A stretch of 64,000 nt of DNA from Bacillus_BD sp963708895 (GTDB lineage: Bacteria; Bacillota; Bacilli; Bacillales; Cytobacillaceae), in assembly GCA_963708895.1 (NCBI GenBank), contig CAVPUE010000004.1:1-64000 (forward strand). Reading direction: 5' to 3'. The notes below the pieces were generated by a model that was not told where the DNA came from, made no database searches, and saw nothing but the letters and a program-made list of their open reading frames with translations. The translations under genes and the position numbers were made by a program. Below are positions 44,791 to 54,429 of this stretch, piece by piece; positions within the stretch are counted from its first letter, which is position 1; each line of letters starts with the position of its first letter.

Positions 44791-44915
44791 TTTCTTCAAC
44801 TCCCATTAATATAGTTAATATATTTTTTAATTAAAGTGTTATCCTCATCATGTCCATTTTTTAAAACTCTTATACAAGGTGATTAAAAGGATAGTAGATT
44901 ATATTTGTAAAGTAT

Positions 44916-45026
44916 TTAAAAAGGTTTGTTTTTCCACTTAAAACCATCTTGAAACCATGTTTTTTGCCAGTAAAAGGCATGTGGGTGAACTTGCATTTCA
45001 TGACATAAAGCTGTAAAATACCTCAT
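44916..45026 (-). CDS. Possible 36-aa protein or gene remnant
   Basis: Within the 325-bp gap before the DUF1450 gene, the minus strand encodes MRYFTALCHEMQVHPHAFYW followed by QKTWFQDGFKWKNKPF and a stop. Three Trp, three His, one Cys and ordinary codon use make chance unlikely. No ribosome binding site precedes the ATG, so it may be a C-terminal fragment of a lost gene. Family not recognised. A short hairpin GGTTG-GATTTT-CAACC with a T-run (45053-45075, plus strand) lies upstream. Confidence 0.35.
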   Translation of the reverse strand: MRYFTALCHEMQVHPHAFYWQKTWFQDGFKWKNKPF

Positions 45027-45124
45027 AGTGAAATAGGAACTTTCTTATTAGGGTTGGATTTTCAACCTTTTTATTTAATAGTAATTATTTAATAGTCGTA
45101 GATAGAAGGGGATGTAAGAATACA

Positions 45125-45349
45125 ATGGCGAATGAATTTCGTGTCTGCGATGATTGTCAGGCAGTAAATTTAAAAACCCTGATCCCATTATTAAAAAAGA
45201 TTGACCCTGAGGCGAAAATTGAAATTGGATGTCAATCCTATTGTGGACCTGGTCGTAAAAAAACTTTTGCTTTTGTCAATAATAGACCGTTAGCAGCACT
45301 TTCCGAGGAAGAGCTGGAAGAGAAAATTAATAAAAAGCTGAAAAAATAA
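45125..45349 (+). CDS. DUF1450 small cysteine protein (YuzB-like)
   Basis: 74 aa with CDDC (8-11) and C38-QSY-C42-GPGRKK motifs, a thioredoxin-like small domain with a possible Fe-S or metal site. Matches DUF1450/YuzB proteins of Bacillus. ATG after GAAGGGGATGTAAGAATACA. Function unknown. Confidence 0.82.
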   Translation: MANEFRVCDDCQAVNLKTLIPLLKKIDPEAKIEIGCQSYCGPGRKKTFAFVNNRPLAALSEEELEEKINKKLKK

Positions 45350-45387
45350 GTGAAACTTCCATCTAGGGGGTTTTTCTTTATTATTAA

Positions 45388-45593
45388 AGCTGTTTTCGTC
45401 AAAGTTTGTTGCTCTTAGAGGGATCAAAAAGCTAATTGTAACGTAGTAATAGCTATGTTTGCACAGCTTACTATTTTTGTAGATAAGATCTACAAACTTA
45501 ATACGAAAGCTGCAACATAGCTAAAACAACGTGACAATCGGCTTTTGGATCTTTAAGAGCAACAAACTTTGACGAAAACAGCCATTATTAAAG
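45388..45593. mobile_element. MITE-like element, symmetric copy (perfect 8-bp target duplication)
   Basis: 206 bp. Both ends are of the same type (GCTGTTTTCGTCAAAGTTTG and its complement), unlike other copies whose two ends differ. ATTATTAA flanks both sides. The interior repeats GATC(C)AAAAAGC near both ends, so the RNA could fold into a long hairpin. The first base of the left end is A instead of G. Confidence 0.88.
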
Positions 45594-45703
45594 ATTTGCG
45601 GTTGTTTAGTATTGTCTTTTTTAATAGAAGGAATTGTGGATTTTGAGTAGAATACAAAGGGAATAGATATTTATTGTACGACCAAATGAAAGAGGGGACA
45701 TCC

Positions 45704-47008
45704 ATGGCCTATTCAGAGGAAAAGCTTTCAGAAGAAAAGGTATTTAAAGACCCTGTTCATCGCTATGTGCATGTTCGTGACCGAGTGATCTGGGATTTAA
45801 TTGGAACAAAGGAATTTCAGCGTCTAAGGAGAATTAAGCAGCTAGGTACGACCTATTTAACCTTCCATGGTGCTGAACATAGCCGATTTAGCCATTCTCT
45901 TGGTGTTTATGAAATTATACGCCGAATTGTCGATGATGTATTTGAAGGGCGACCCCAGTGGAACCATGATGAACGCCTTCTTACCCTTTGTGCAGCGTTA
46001 CTCCACGATTTAGGGCACGGGCCTTTTTCACATTCCTTCGAAAAAGTATTTCAGTTAGATCATGAACAATTTACCCAAGCGATTATTTTAGGAGATACAG
46101 AGGTTCATACCGTTCTACATAGGGTTGATGCTGATTTCCCGAAAAAAGTAGCTGAAGTGATTGCAAAAACATATAAAAATAAATTAGTTGTTAGTTTGAT
46201 TTCGAGTCAAATTGATGCCGATCGAATGGATTACCTGCAACGGGATGCTTATTTTACAGGGGTCAGTTACGGTCATTTTGATATGGAGCGGATTTTACGG
46301 GTGATGAGACCGCGTGAAGAACAAGTAGTGATTAAGAAAAGCGGAATGCATGCGGTAGAGGACTATATTATGAGTCGCTATCAAATGTATTGGCAAGTCT
46401 ATTTTCATCCAGTGACCCGTAGTGCAGAGGTTATTTTAACGAAAATTTTGCACCGTGCAAAAGCCCTTCATGAACAAGCTTATTCTTTTAAGTCGCAACC
46501 AATCCACTTTTACTCCTTATTTGCATCTCAGGTCACTTTAGAGGACTATTTAAAATTAGATGAGTCGGTGATCCTATATTATTTTCAAATGTGGCAGGAA
46601 GAGGATGATCCGATTTTAAGTGATCTTTGTCATCGATTTATGAATCGAAATTTGTTTAAATATGCAGAGTTTGATCCTGCTAAGGAATATAAGAAACATG
46701 CAGAGCTTACTATTTTATTTCAAAAGGCGGGTATTGACCCAGACTATTATTTAGTGGTCGATTCCTCTTCAGACTTACCGTATGATTTTTATCGTCCAGG
46801 TGAGGAAGAAGAGCGGTTGCCGATCCAATTGCTTATGAAAAATGAAGATATCCATGAGCTTTCACGAGAATCAGAGATTGTCGATGCAATTTCCGGAAAA
46901 AGAAGAACGGATCACAAACTCTATTTTCCAATGGATCTGCTACAAGATAATCGTTCGAAAAAGAGTTTTAAAAAGCAAATACGAGAACTTTTAGATATTG
47001 AGGATTGA
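45704..47008 (+). CDS. ywfO: HD-domain phosphohydrolase YwfO
   Basis: 434 aa. HD motif with metal ligands: HSRFSHSLGVYEI, ALLHDLGHGPFSHSFE and SSQIDADRMDYLQRDA; this is the dGTPase-like HD family. KDPVHRYVHVRDRVIWDLI at the N-terminus is typical of YwfO. Start ATG after GAGGGGACATCC. A MITE ends 110 bp upstream. Substrate likely a nucleotide; not certain. Confidence 0.9.
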   Translation: MAYSEEKLSEEKVFKDPVHRYVHVRDRVIWDLIGTKEFQRLRRIKQLGTTYLTFHGAEHSRFSHSLGVYEIIRRIVDDVFEGRPQWNHDERLLTLCAALLHDLGHGPFSHSFEKVFQLDHEQFTQAIILGDTEVHTVLHRVDADFPKKVAEVIAKTYKNKLVVSLISSQIDADRMDYLQRDAYFTGVSYGHFDMERILRVMRPREEQVVIKKSGMHAVEDYIMSRYQMYWQVYFHPVTRSAEVILTKILHRAKALHEQAYSFKSQPIHFYSLFASQVTLEDYLKLDESVILYYFQMWQEEDDPILSDLCHRFMNRNLFKYAEFDPAKEYKKHAELTILFQKAGIDPDYYLVVDSSSDLPYDFYRPGEEEERLPIQLLMKNEDIHELSRESEIVDAISGKRRTDHKLYFPMDLLQDNRSKKSFKKQIRELLDIED

Positions 47009-47115
47009 AGTTGAAAAGAGCCTTTTCTCCTTTTTAACAAGACAACAATTTTATAAAACATCGCTAGGAAAGTACAAAGCTAGGAATACGATTTCGATTG
47101 TAGGAGTTGAACCAA

Positions 47116-47625
47116 TTGTTAGAAGATCATACTAAAATCATGTATGCGATTGCGGAGTCTGGTGAAGTGGTCGGCAGGAAAAAACTACAAAAAATGATTT
47201 ATATCGCAAAAAAGTTAGAGTTTCCATTCCTTGAAAAATTCCAATTTCATTTTTTTGGCCCTTATTCGGAGGAACTGACACTTCGGGTGGAGGAACTTTG
47301 TAATATGGAATTTTTGAATGAAGTAAAGGAAAAAAAGGGTGGCTATTTTCAATACCGCTATACGTTAACGGAAGATGGCCAACATTTTTTAGGTGATAAT
47401 GTAATGGATATCCCTAACTTAAAAGACTGTATGATCGATATGAACGAACAAAATGCCAGATTTCTTGAGCTTGTTTCGACTGTTTTATATTTTAATAATT
47501 TATCGAAGGAAGAAGTTCAGGAAAAGGTGTTTACATTAAAGAGCAAGCAGCGTTATACGGTTGAGGAAATTGATCATGCCTATGAATATATTGAATCGTT
47601 AAAAGAAAAGGCCCACCTTGTGTAA
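47116..47625 (+). CDS. ywgA: YwgA family protein
   Basis: 169 aa. GEVVGRKKLQKMIYIAKKLEFPFLEKF matches YwgA (in part); the fold resembles the DUF4065/winged-helix group (KLQKMIY motif) with KYTLTEDG-like YRYTLTEDGQHFL. Start is the second TTG, 9 nt after GGAG. About 100 bp after ywfO, as in B. subtilis. Function unknown. Confidence 0.85.
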   Translation: MLEDHTKIMYAIAESGEVVGRKKLQKMIYIAKKLEFPFLEKFQFHFFGPYSEELTLRVEELCNMEFLNEVKEKKGGYFQYRYTLTEDGQHFLGDNVMDIPNLKDCMIDMNEQNARFLELVSTVLYFNNLSKEEVQEKVFTLKSKQRYTVEEIDHAYEYIESLKEKAHLV

Positions 47626-47750
47626 GGTGGGTTTTTGAATACCGTTTATTTTAAATGGGATAAGGACTTTTCCTGTCTATCGCAGTGTTCGGCAATCTTC
47701 ATTTTTCACATTGTCAAAGTAATCATGTATAATTTTGATTAGATATTAAA

Positions 47751-47931
47751 TGCTCTTTTCTCAAATATGGTTGCTTTTGGAGAGGTAAAAGATGATTGAC
47801 CTTTGTTTTCAAGTTGAAGCAGTCAAATTTATTTGAGAAAGGAGCTGCAAATTTAATAGTAAAACGCAAATTGACTTTTTCTACGTTAAAATCGGCCTTT
47901 AGATTTTAACAACAGGTTTTAGAAGAAAGCA
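47751..47931 (-). mobile_element. MITE-like element between ywgA and ywhC
   Basis: 181 bp with left end TGCTCTTTTCTCAAATATGG and right end AACAGGTTTTAGAAGAAAGCA in reverse orientation; internal CTACGTTAAAATCGGCCTTT block conserved. Flanks ATATTAAA and TTATTAAA agree at 7 of 8 bases. More mutated than other copies, so an older insertion. Confidence 0.8.
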
Positions 47932-47988
47932 TTATTAAAGTAGCTTGAAGGTGATGACAGAGAAAAATAGATAAAGGAGTTTTGCCTT

Positions 47989-48655
47989 TTGGATGGATTC
48001 TCGAATTTTTTAGCATACCCATTGGAACAGATTCCCTACGTGGCGATCACACTGATTATTGCTTTTTCGGTACATGAATTTTCGCATGCTTTTATAGCGT
48101 GGAAATTCGGTGATGATACGGCCAAGAATCAAGGCAGACTCACCTTAAATCCAATGTCACATTTGGATCCAATTGGAACCATACTAATTTTTATTGCGGG
48201 ATTTGGCTGGGCTCGTCCGGTACCGGTAAACCGCTTTTTCTTTAAGAAACCGCGGCTTGCTGGGATTTCCGTTTCGTTTGCGGGTCCGTTGAGCAACTTA
48301 ATCATGGCTTGTCTTGGTTTTATCATTTGGTATGGGTTAGTAGCCACGGGTGTGTCGGCGAGTTTACCATCTGCTGTTCCAGACTTTTTAGATATTTTTA
48401 TTGGACTGAATGCGGTACTGTTTGTCTTTAATTTACTTCCACTTACCGCCACTTGATGGTTATCGGATTGTCGAGGATCTTATGCCGATAGATGTCCGTG
48501 CCAAGATGACACAGTTTGAACAGTATGGAACACTGATTTTTTTAATTTTGGTGATCACTCCGCTTGATCGCTATACCATCCAACCGATTTTTAACACAGT
48601 GCTGCCTTGGCTTGTCGGGGGATTAAATGATTTCTTTTATGGGTGGTTTTTTTAG
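47989..48655 (+). CDS. ywhC: Site-2 protease family membrane metalloprotease YwhC (frameshifted)
   Basis: About 221 aa after correction. HEFSH in the first hydrophobic segment (FSVHEFSHAFIAWKFGD) is the zinc site, NPMSHLDPIGT and NLLPLPPLDGYRIVEDL (third ligand Asp) complete it. One extra base near 48445 (CTT-A-CCGCCACTT) breaks the frame just before LDGYR. Four to five helices. TTG start 10 nt after AAAGGAG. Substrate unknown. Confidence 0.85.
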
Positions 48656-48723
48656 GTGGTGTGATTCCCGAAACGTCTGATATAGAATTTTAAACAATAG
48701 TAAGATGAAGGGAGTTTTCATAA

Positions 48724-49230
48724 ATGGAAGGAAAGAAAAGGAAAGTTGAGTTTAATATTATTAAGAACGATCCTATGGACGGACATAAAGGCTTTGGAAA
48801 AGGGGTATTGAGCCTTGATAACGTTTCTCCTGTTATTATTGATGTGGAGGAAGGCGAGGCTGTTATTGATGTCGGGGCTATGCACGCTAGAAGTGTTGTT
48901 GAAAAAGGAATCAAGTTTTTAAAAACGAAAGAGGAAGTTCCAAATGGCAAACCATACTGGCTTGTGTGGGTAACCATCGACCGCGATGAAAGAGGACCTT
49001 ATTATGCAGGGGTTACGGCCTGTGAAATGACAGTAGACCGCTCGATTAGACGAGGCTACAAATCATTGCCAGAACACGTTAACCGCATGGACAAATCAAT
49101 TAAGCGACATATCATTGTGGATCATATGGACGATAAGTCGAAGGTGATTTTACGAGAATTCCTGAAAAACCATAATGCTCAATTGTGGGAGAATTCTACA
49201 CAGCAGTTGAAGGACGAGTTAATGGGGTAA
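48724..49230 (+). CDS. ywhD: YwhD family protein
   Basis: 168 aa. FNIIKNDPMDGHKGFGKG, VIDVGAMHARSVVEKGIKF and RRGYKSLPEHVNRMDKSIKR are characteristic of YwhD, whose function is unknown in B. subtilis. ATG after AAGGGAGTTTTCATAA. Follows ywhC as expected. Confidence 0.9.
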   Translation: MEGKKRKVEFNIIKNDPMDGHKGFGKGVLSLDNVSPVIIDVEEGEAVIDVGAMHARSVVEKGIKFLKTKEEVPNGKPYWLVWVTIDRDERGPYYAGVTACEMTVDRSIRRGYKSLPEHVNRMDKSIKRHIIVDHMDDKSKVILREFLKNHNAQLWENSTQQLKDELMG

Positions 49231-49256
49231 GAATGGGTTTATTGAGATAGATTTGC

Positions 49257-49341
49257 CTTTATAAGCGAGAATAGCGGCACTTTTCTGGAGGTTCGATTAT
49301 TTTTTCCACTATAAAGCAAGAATAGTTGCATTTTTCCAGAA
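49257..49341 (+). repeat. Two imperfect 32-bp direct repeats
   Basis: TATAAGCGAGAATAGC-GGCACTTTTCTGGA (49257-49288) and TATAAAGCAAGAATAG-TTGCATTTTTCCAGA (49310-49341) repeat with about seven differences. No gene in 49231-49434. Function unknown. Confidence 0.45.
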
Positions 49342-49381
49342 TCGCCAAAATTATTGCCACTATTAAATCTCTAACAAAAAT

Positions 49382-49428
49382 AAAAGGCCACCAGCAACAT
49401 CTGAGGCAGATGTCACTGGTGGCCTTTT
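49382..49428. terminator. Bidirectional terminator between ywhD and pbpG
   Basis: AAAAGGCCACCAG pairs with CTGGTGGCCTTTT; the loop contains a further small inverted repeat ACATCTGAGGCAGATGT. Confidence 0.88.
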
Positions 49429-49434
49429 CTATTT

Positions 49435-51519
49435 TCATGTCCACGGAAGGACTTTTTTATACCAAGGTACTTTTGGTCTTTCTCCCTTTGGTGTATGGGA
49501 ATCATGCTCATCTTTAAATGGATGGTCTTCGTGCTCTATATGTTCTATACAATAGTCTGTTGGCTCCGTTCCAACTGTAAAGTAAGTAAATCTTTGCACT
49601 GGACAATCGTTCGTAGCGAGCTTACCTGTGGCGGGGTCGATATGGACACCCACCGTTCCTCCAGGGGCTTTGAATGACTTCGCTGGCTCATCTTCTAATG
49701 CCTTTTCCATAAAATCAATCCAGATCTTTTTAGCATGGCCCTTATCAACGGTCAGTTCAAGTGACTTTCCGTCATCATATCCGGTCCAAACAGCCGATAC
49801 AAGTTGTGGCGAAAAACCGATCATCCACCGATCTGCATTTGTTGAACCTGATTTTCCTGCATAGGTTCGGGTCATATCCTCAAGCATCGTACTGCCTGTT
49901 ACACTTGTATAGCTATTTAACTTTTTATCAAACATGCCGGTCATCATATGGGTCATCACAAAAGCTAATTCTGGACGCAGCACTTCTCCATATTGCTCCT
50001 TGTGCTCATAGATGACGTCTCCTTTGTGATTTTCCACTCGTTTGATCATGACAGGCGCCACCTGCTTACCCCCATTAGCAAACAGGCTATAGGCATTTGC
50101 CATCTCAATGATTTTTACACCAGCAGTGCCAAGGGCGAGAGAGGGTATCGCTGGCATATCGGTTGTAAGCCCAAATCGCTTGGCTGTTTCAACCAATGTA
50201 TCTTCACCAAGAAACAAGTGGGTTTTGACCGCATAAACATTATCCGATAACGCCAGCGCTTGTGACATTGTAATATCTTCCTCTGCATATTGGTTGTTAA
50301 AATTATGCGGAGTGTATACTTCCCGATTATCATCAAATCGAAAGGTTGTCTTTGTACTAAGCATTTTCGTGACAGGGGTAAATCCCTGTTCAAGTGCTGC
50401 GTAATAAAGTAGCGGTTTCATCGTGGACCCCGGCTGACGGACCGCTTGGGTTACTCGATTAAAGGGGCTTTCACTATAATCTCTCCCACCTACAAGGGCC
50501 TTCACATAACCAGTCATCGGATCCATTGCGACGAAGCCAACTTGAATATCTGATGCATCTGTCATTCTTTTAGCAATGATATCTTCCGCAATGCTTTGCT
50601 GATCTAGATCTAGTGTCGTGTATACTTTTAATCCACCAAGTTCAATCGTGCGCTCATCAATTTGTAGGTTATGTTTTAATGCGTGCCGGACGGTATCTTG
50701 AAAATAGGGGGCAGTGACCAATGCATTATGCTGGTGTGCACCGGTAAAGTTCAATTCTTCTTGTTTTGCATTTTTTGCCTGTTGCTCCGTAATCATTTTG
50801 TTTTCGACCATTGTGGATAAAATAATTTCCTGACGATTCTTTGCCTTTTCCATTGAAGCAAGCGGTGAGTAGATACTAGGACCTTTCGGAATTCCAGCTA
50901 ACATCGAACTTTCAGCTAATGATAAATCAGCGGTATCCTTTCCAAAATAATATTGACTTGCTGCTTGAACACCGTAAGCGCCATTTCCGTAATAAATCGT
51001 GTTTAAATAACCTTCGAGAATTTCTTGCTTCGAATAATTCATTTCAAGCCGAATTGTATAAAAGGCTTCATTTAGCTTCCGTTTCCATGTCTTTTCGTGC
51101 TCTAGATAAAGGTTCCGAGCAAACTGCTGGCTGATCGTACTGGCCCCTTGTACTTTTGCCATTGCTTTCAAATCGGCAATGAGAGCACCAGCAATCCTTT
51201 TATAATCAAAGCCATTATGTTCATAAAAACTTCGATCCTCAATGGAAAGTGTAGCATCCACTAAATGTGGGCTAATTTGATCGAGATTGACCCAATACCT
51301 CTTCTGCCCATTGTGGCTTTCTCCAATGACGGTTCCATCGTCGGCATAATATAAGGTGGATTGAGGTACAACAAGTGGAGGCGGACCAAGTACTTTGGCA
51401 TAGGTCAAGACACCAACAAAACATAAAGCCATAACGGTAAAACCTATAATGGATAGAAAGAATAAGGCCCGAAGATATTTCATTGTTTTACGAAACCGTT
51501 GATCTGTTATAATTTCCAA
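49435..51519 (-). CDS. pbpG: Class A penicillin-binding protein PbpG
   Basis: 694 aa. One membrane anchor (about 14-37), glycosyltransferase domain with EDRSFYEHNGFD, QGASTISQQFARNLYL and EILEGYLNTIYYGNGAYG, then transpeptidase with catalytic Ser in PGSTMKPLLYYAA, SDN in ALSDNVYAVK and KSG in YAGKSGSTNADRW. In B. subtilis it is made in the forespore (sigma F) for spore cortex. TTG start 6 nt after GGGGGTG. Ends with a His/Asp/Glu-rich tail and PWYKKVLPW, as in B. subtilis. Confidence 0.94.
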   Translation of the reverse strand: MEIITDQRFRKTMKYLRALFFLSIIGFTVMALCFVGVLTYAKVLGPPPLVVPQSTLYYADDGTVIGESHNGQKRYWVNLDQISPHLVDATLSIEDRSFYEHNGFDYKRIAGALIADLKAMAKVQGASTISQQFARNLYLEHEKTWKRKLNEAFYTIRLEMNYSKQEILEGYLNTIYYGNGAYGVQAASQYYFGKDTADLSLAESSMLAGIPKGPSIYSPLASMEKAKNRQEIILSTMVENKMITEQQAKNAKQEELNFTGAHQHNALVTAPYFQDTVRHALKHNLQIDERTIELGGLKVYTTLDLDQQSIAEDIIAKRMTDASDIQVGFVAMDPMTGYVKALVGGRDYSESPFNRVTQAVRQPGSTMKPLLYYAALEQGFTPVTKMLSTKTTFRFDDNREVYTPHNFNNQYAEEDITMSQALALSDNVYAVKTHLFLGEDTLVETAKRFGLTTDMPAIPSLALGTAGVKIIEMANAYSLFANGGKQVAPVMIKRVENHKGDVIYEHKEQYGEVLRPELAFVMTHMMTGMFDKKLNSYTSVTGSTMLEDMTRTYAGKSGSTNADRWMIGFSPQLVSAVWTGYDDGKSLELTVDKGHAKKIWIDFMEKALEDEPAKSFKAPGGTVGVHIDPATGKLATNDCPVQRFTYFTVGTEPTDYCIEHIEHEDHPFKDEHDSHTPKGERPKVPWYKKVLPWT

Positions 51520-51809
51520 GAAAATCACCCCCTAAATTGCTATCCGCTGTAGTTGGATAAAATGAAATGCGTAACAATAATTGTTATCTATCTCCTATTA
51601 ATAAAAAAACCTATTAATAGTATTGAAATATTTACCCATTTTTAAACATTTTTGGGTAAAAGTGCATCTTTTTCTTTTCATTTCCAACTCATTCATCTAT
51701 ACTTCTTTTCGTGTTTGTTTTTTTGTTGATAGGGTTAATATAAAAAGAGCTTATGGGTCATTAATTTAATGAATGAAAAATAGATTTGATTTTTGAGGAG
51801 GAGCTAAAA

Positions 51810-52682
51810 ATGCGTTTTGATGAGGCTTATTCAGGAAATGTGTTTATTAAAAGTCACCCTGTTTACGAGGAAAGTCAAGCGGTGATTTACGGGATGCCGA
51901 TGGATTGGACGGTCAGCTTTCGTCCAGGTTCTCGTTTCGGTCCCGGTCGGATTCGCGAGGTTTCGGTGGGGCTTGAGGAATATAGTCCATATTTGGATCG
52001 TGAATTAGATGATGTTAAGTATTTTGATGCAGGGGACATTCCTCTGCCATTTGGTAATCCAGAAAGAAGTATTGGATTAATTGAAGACTATGTCGATGAA
52101 TTGTTAGCGGATGGCAAATTCCCACTAGGGATGGGTGGAGAACATTTAGTCTCCTGGCCAGTCATTAAAGCGATGTATAAAAAATATCCGGATTTGGCAC
52201 TTATTCATATGGATGCTCATACAGATTTGCGTGAGGAATATGAAGGTGAACCATTATCCCATTCCACCCCAATCCGGAAAGCAGCCGATTTAATTGGTCC
52301 GGAAAATATTTTTTCATTCGGGATTCGTTCTGGAATGAAAGAAGAGTTTCAGTGGGCAAAAGAAGTAGGATTACATATTTTCAAATTTGATGTTCACAAA
52401 CCACTTTGTGATGTTCTGCCAAAACTATCGGGACGTCCGGTATATGTAACGATTGATATTGACGTCTTAGACCCTGCCCATGCACCAGGTACAGGAACCG
52501 TTGATGCAGGTGGGATTACATCCAAGGAACTGCTAGCATCGATTCATGAAATTGCCCGTTCTAATGTAAAAGTCGTAGGGGCTGATCTCGTTGAAGTGGC
52601 ACCTGTTTATGATCCATCAGAACAAACGGCCAATACAGCAAGTAAGCTGATACGTGAAATGATTTTAGGCTTTGTAAAATAA
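51810..52682 (+). CDS. speB: Agmatinase SpeB
   Basis: 290 aa ureohydrolase converting agmatine to putrescine. Manganese ligands in GGEHLV, IHMDAHTDLR and TIDIDVLDPAHAPGTGT; SFRPGSRFGPGRIREVS at the N-terminus is typical. ATG after GAGGAGGAGCTAAAA. In B. subtilis speE (spermidine synthase) lies between pbpG and speB in one operon; here the 290-bp gap (51520-51809) has no speE, only AT-rich inverted repeats such as CTATTAAT/ATTAATAG. Confidence 0.93.
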   Translation: MRFDEAYSGNVFIKSHPVYEESQAVIYGMPMDWTVSFRPGSRFGPGRIREVSVGLEEYSPYLDRELDDVKYFDAGDIPLPFGNPERSIGLIEDYVDELLADGKFPLGMGGEHLVSWPVIKAMYKKYPDLALIHMDAHTDLREEYEGEPLSHSTPIRKAADLIGPENIFSFGIRSGMKEEFQWAKEVGLHIFKFDVHKPLCDVLPKLSGRPVYVTIDIDVLDPAHAPGTGTVDAGGITSKELLASIHEIARSNVKVVGADLVEVAPVYDPSEQTANTASKLIREMILGFVK

Positions 52683-52687
52683 ACAAC

Positions 52688-52721
52688 AAGGGGTCAGACT
52701 TTTAAGAGTCTGACCCCTTTT
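52688..52721. terminator. Terminator of speB
   Basis: AAGGGGTCAGACT pairs perfectly with AGTCTGACCCCTT around a TTTAAG loop. Confidence 0.88.
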
Positions 52722-52832
52722 AATGGTAAAAAAGGATGGTAAATTTGTTTTAGTTGAATTTGTTTCCAAAGGTGCATACAAATTGGTGGATTTGGAAAAA
52801 TATACATAGATCAGAGAAGGAGATCCATCTAT

Positions 52833-54416
52833 ATGCATCTTTTCCGAAAGACAAAAACACTTCAGGATTTAATTCAAGAGAAAAACAAATCAATACAGTC
52901 GAAGATGGACAACGGAGGTTCAAATCAAGCTACCGAAGTTATTCTTTCAGATCTCTCTCAAAATGAACAAGCGTTCAAAGAGCTTTTTCAAAACTGTTCG
53001 GATTTTGTGACTCGCACACTTTATATAAAAGGAGAGAAAAAAGTACTACTGATTTATATTGATGGATTAGTGGATACGAAAGTCATCGAAGATATACTGA
53101 TCAAACCGATGATCTTTGAAGGGCTTCCTCAAATACAGGAAGGTCAATCGATTGGACAAATCATTCAACAGCAGCTAGTGGCGGTTTCTCAAGTAGAAAT
53201 CGTTTCGGAAATGAAAAAACTAGTGGACGGGGTACTAGCAGGAAAAACGGGAATAGTGGTGGATGGAGAGACAAATACCATCCTTGCTGATATTCAGGGA
53301 TTTGAAAAGCGGTCTATCGAAGAACCCACAACCGAAGTATCGATACGGGGTCCAAGAGATGGCTTTACAGAATCTTTACGGACCAACACAACTCTTATAC
53401 GCAGAAGAATTCGAAGTACTAAACTTAAGCTTGAATCATTCACGATTGGGGAGTTATCCCAAACAAATCTTGAAATTGCTTATATTGAAGGGGTTGTCTC
53501 TCCAGCCATTTTAGAAGAAGTGCGAACGCGTATTGGACGGATTCAATTGGATGCCTTAACCGGAATTGAAACGATTGAAGAGTTTATTGAAGATGTTCCT
53601 TATTCTCCATTCCCACAGATACAGAATACCGAAAGACCAGATGTGCTAACGGCCAATCTTTTAGAGGGAAGAGTCGGTATCCTCATGGATAATAGTCCTT
53701 TTGCCCTGATTGTTCCGATGACATTTTGGAGTGGATTACAGGCTGCTGATGATTATTATGAACGGTTCATATATACGACATTTATTCGTTTTATCCGGTA
53801 TATCTTTCTAAGCATTTCATTATTTTTACCTTCCTTGTATGTTGCCCTTTCAACCTTTCATCCGAAGCTGATACCAACCAATCTACTAGTCAGTGTGGCA
53901 GCAGCTAGGGAGGGGATTCCTTTTCCGGCTCTTATTGAAGCTTTAATGATGGAACTCTTATTTGAGGGATTGCGGGAGGCGGGTGTCCGGCTCCCAAGAG
54001 CAGTAGGATCTGCGGTTAGTATTGTCGGAGCACTTGTTATTGGTCAAGCTGCCGTAGAAGCAGGAATTGTTTCCGCTCCAATGGTTATCGTTGTCGCAAC
54101 AACGGGTATCGCATCGTTTGCCATCCCTCGATATAATTTTGGAACTGCGATCCGATTGGTACGATTTATCATGCTCTTATTAGCAGGGATTTTGGGACTT
54201 TATGGCATAGTAGTTGGATTTATTGCTCTAACCATTCACTTAGTGTGTCTTCGTTCCTTCAGTGTTCCATATTTCAGTCCAATCGCTCCACAAATTCCAG
54301 TTGATTTGAAGGATGTCATCATAAGGGCACCTAAGTGGGCTTTGAAAACCCGACCAACATTTATTTCTAAGAATCAAAAACGTTTTCCTAAGAGACAAAG
54401 ACATGAGCCAAGTTAG
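52833..54416 (+). CDS. Spore germination receptor A subunit (GerA family)
   Basis: 527 aa. Soluble N-terminal domain (to about 285) with YIDGLVDTKVIEDILIKP, EDVPYSPFPQIQNTERPD and VLTANLLEGRVGILMD, then about five membrane helices with PSLYVALSTFHPKLIP and PFPALIEALMMELLFEGLREAG. Forms with B and C subunits a germinant receptor in the spore inner membrane. ATG after AGAGAAGGAGATCCATCTAT. First of an A-C-B operon inserted between speB and ywiB relative to B. subtilis. Germinant unknown. Confidence 0.92.
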   Translation: MHLFRKTKTLQDLIQEKNKSIQSKMDNGGSNQATEVILSDLSQNEQAFKELFQNCSDFVTRTLYIKGEKKVLLIYIDGLVDTKVIEDILIKPMIFEGLPQIQEGQSIGQIIQQQLVAVSQVEIVSEMKKLVDGVLAGKTGIVVDGETNTILADIQGFEKRSIEEPTTEVSIRGPRDGFTESLRTNTTLIRRRIRSTKLKLESFTIGELSQTNLEIAYIEGVVSPAILEEVRTRIGRIQLDALTGIETIEEFIEDVPYSPFPQIQNTERPDVLTANLLEGRVGILMDNSPFALIVPMTFWSGLQAADDYYERFIYTTFIRFIRYIFLSISLFLPSLYVALSTFHPKLIPTNLLVSVAAAREGIPFPALIEALMMELLFEGLREAGVRLPRAVGSAVSIVGALVIGQAAVEAGIVSAPMVIVVATTGIASFAIPRYNFGTAIRLVRFIMLLLAGILGLYGIVVGFIALTIHLVCLRSFSVPYFSPIAPQIPVDLKDVIIRAPKWALKTRPTFISKNQKRFPKRQRHEPS

Positions 54417-54429
54417 GGGGATCAAAAAA

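Noticed and set aside
46998..47025. GAAAAGAGCC after ywfO as another MITE end
   Set aside because: The ten-base match is too short and nothing else of the element follows.
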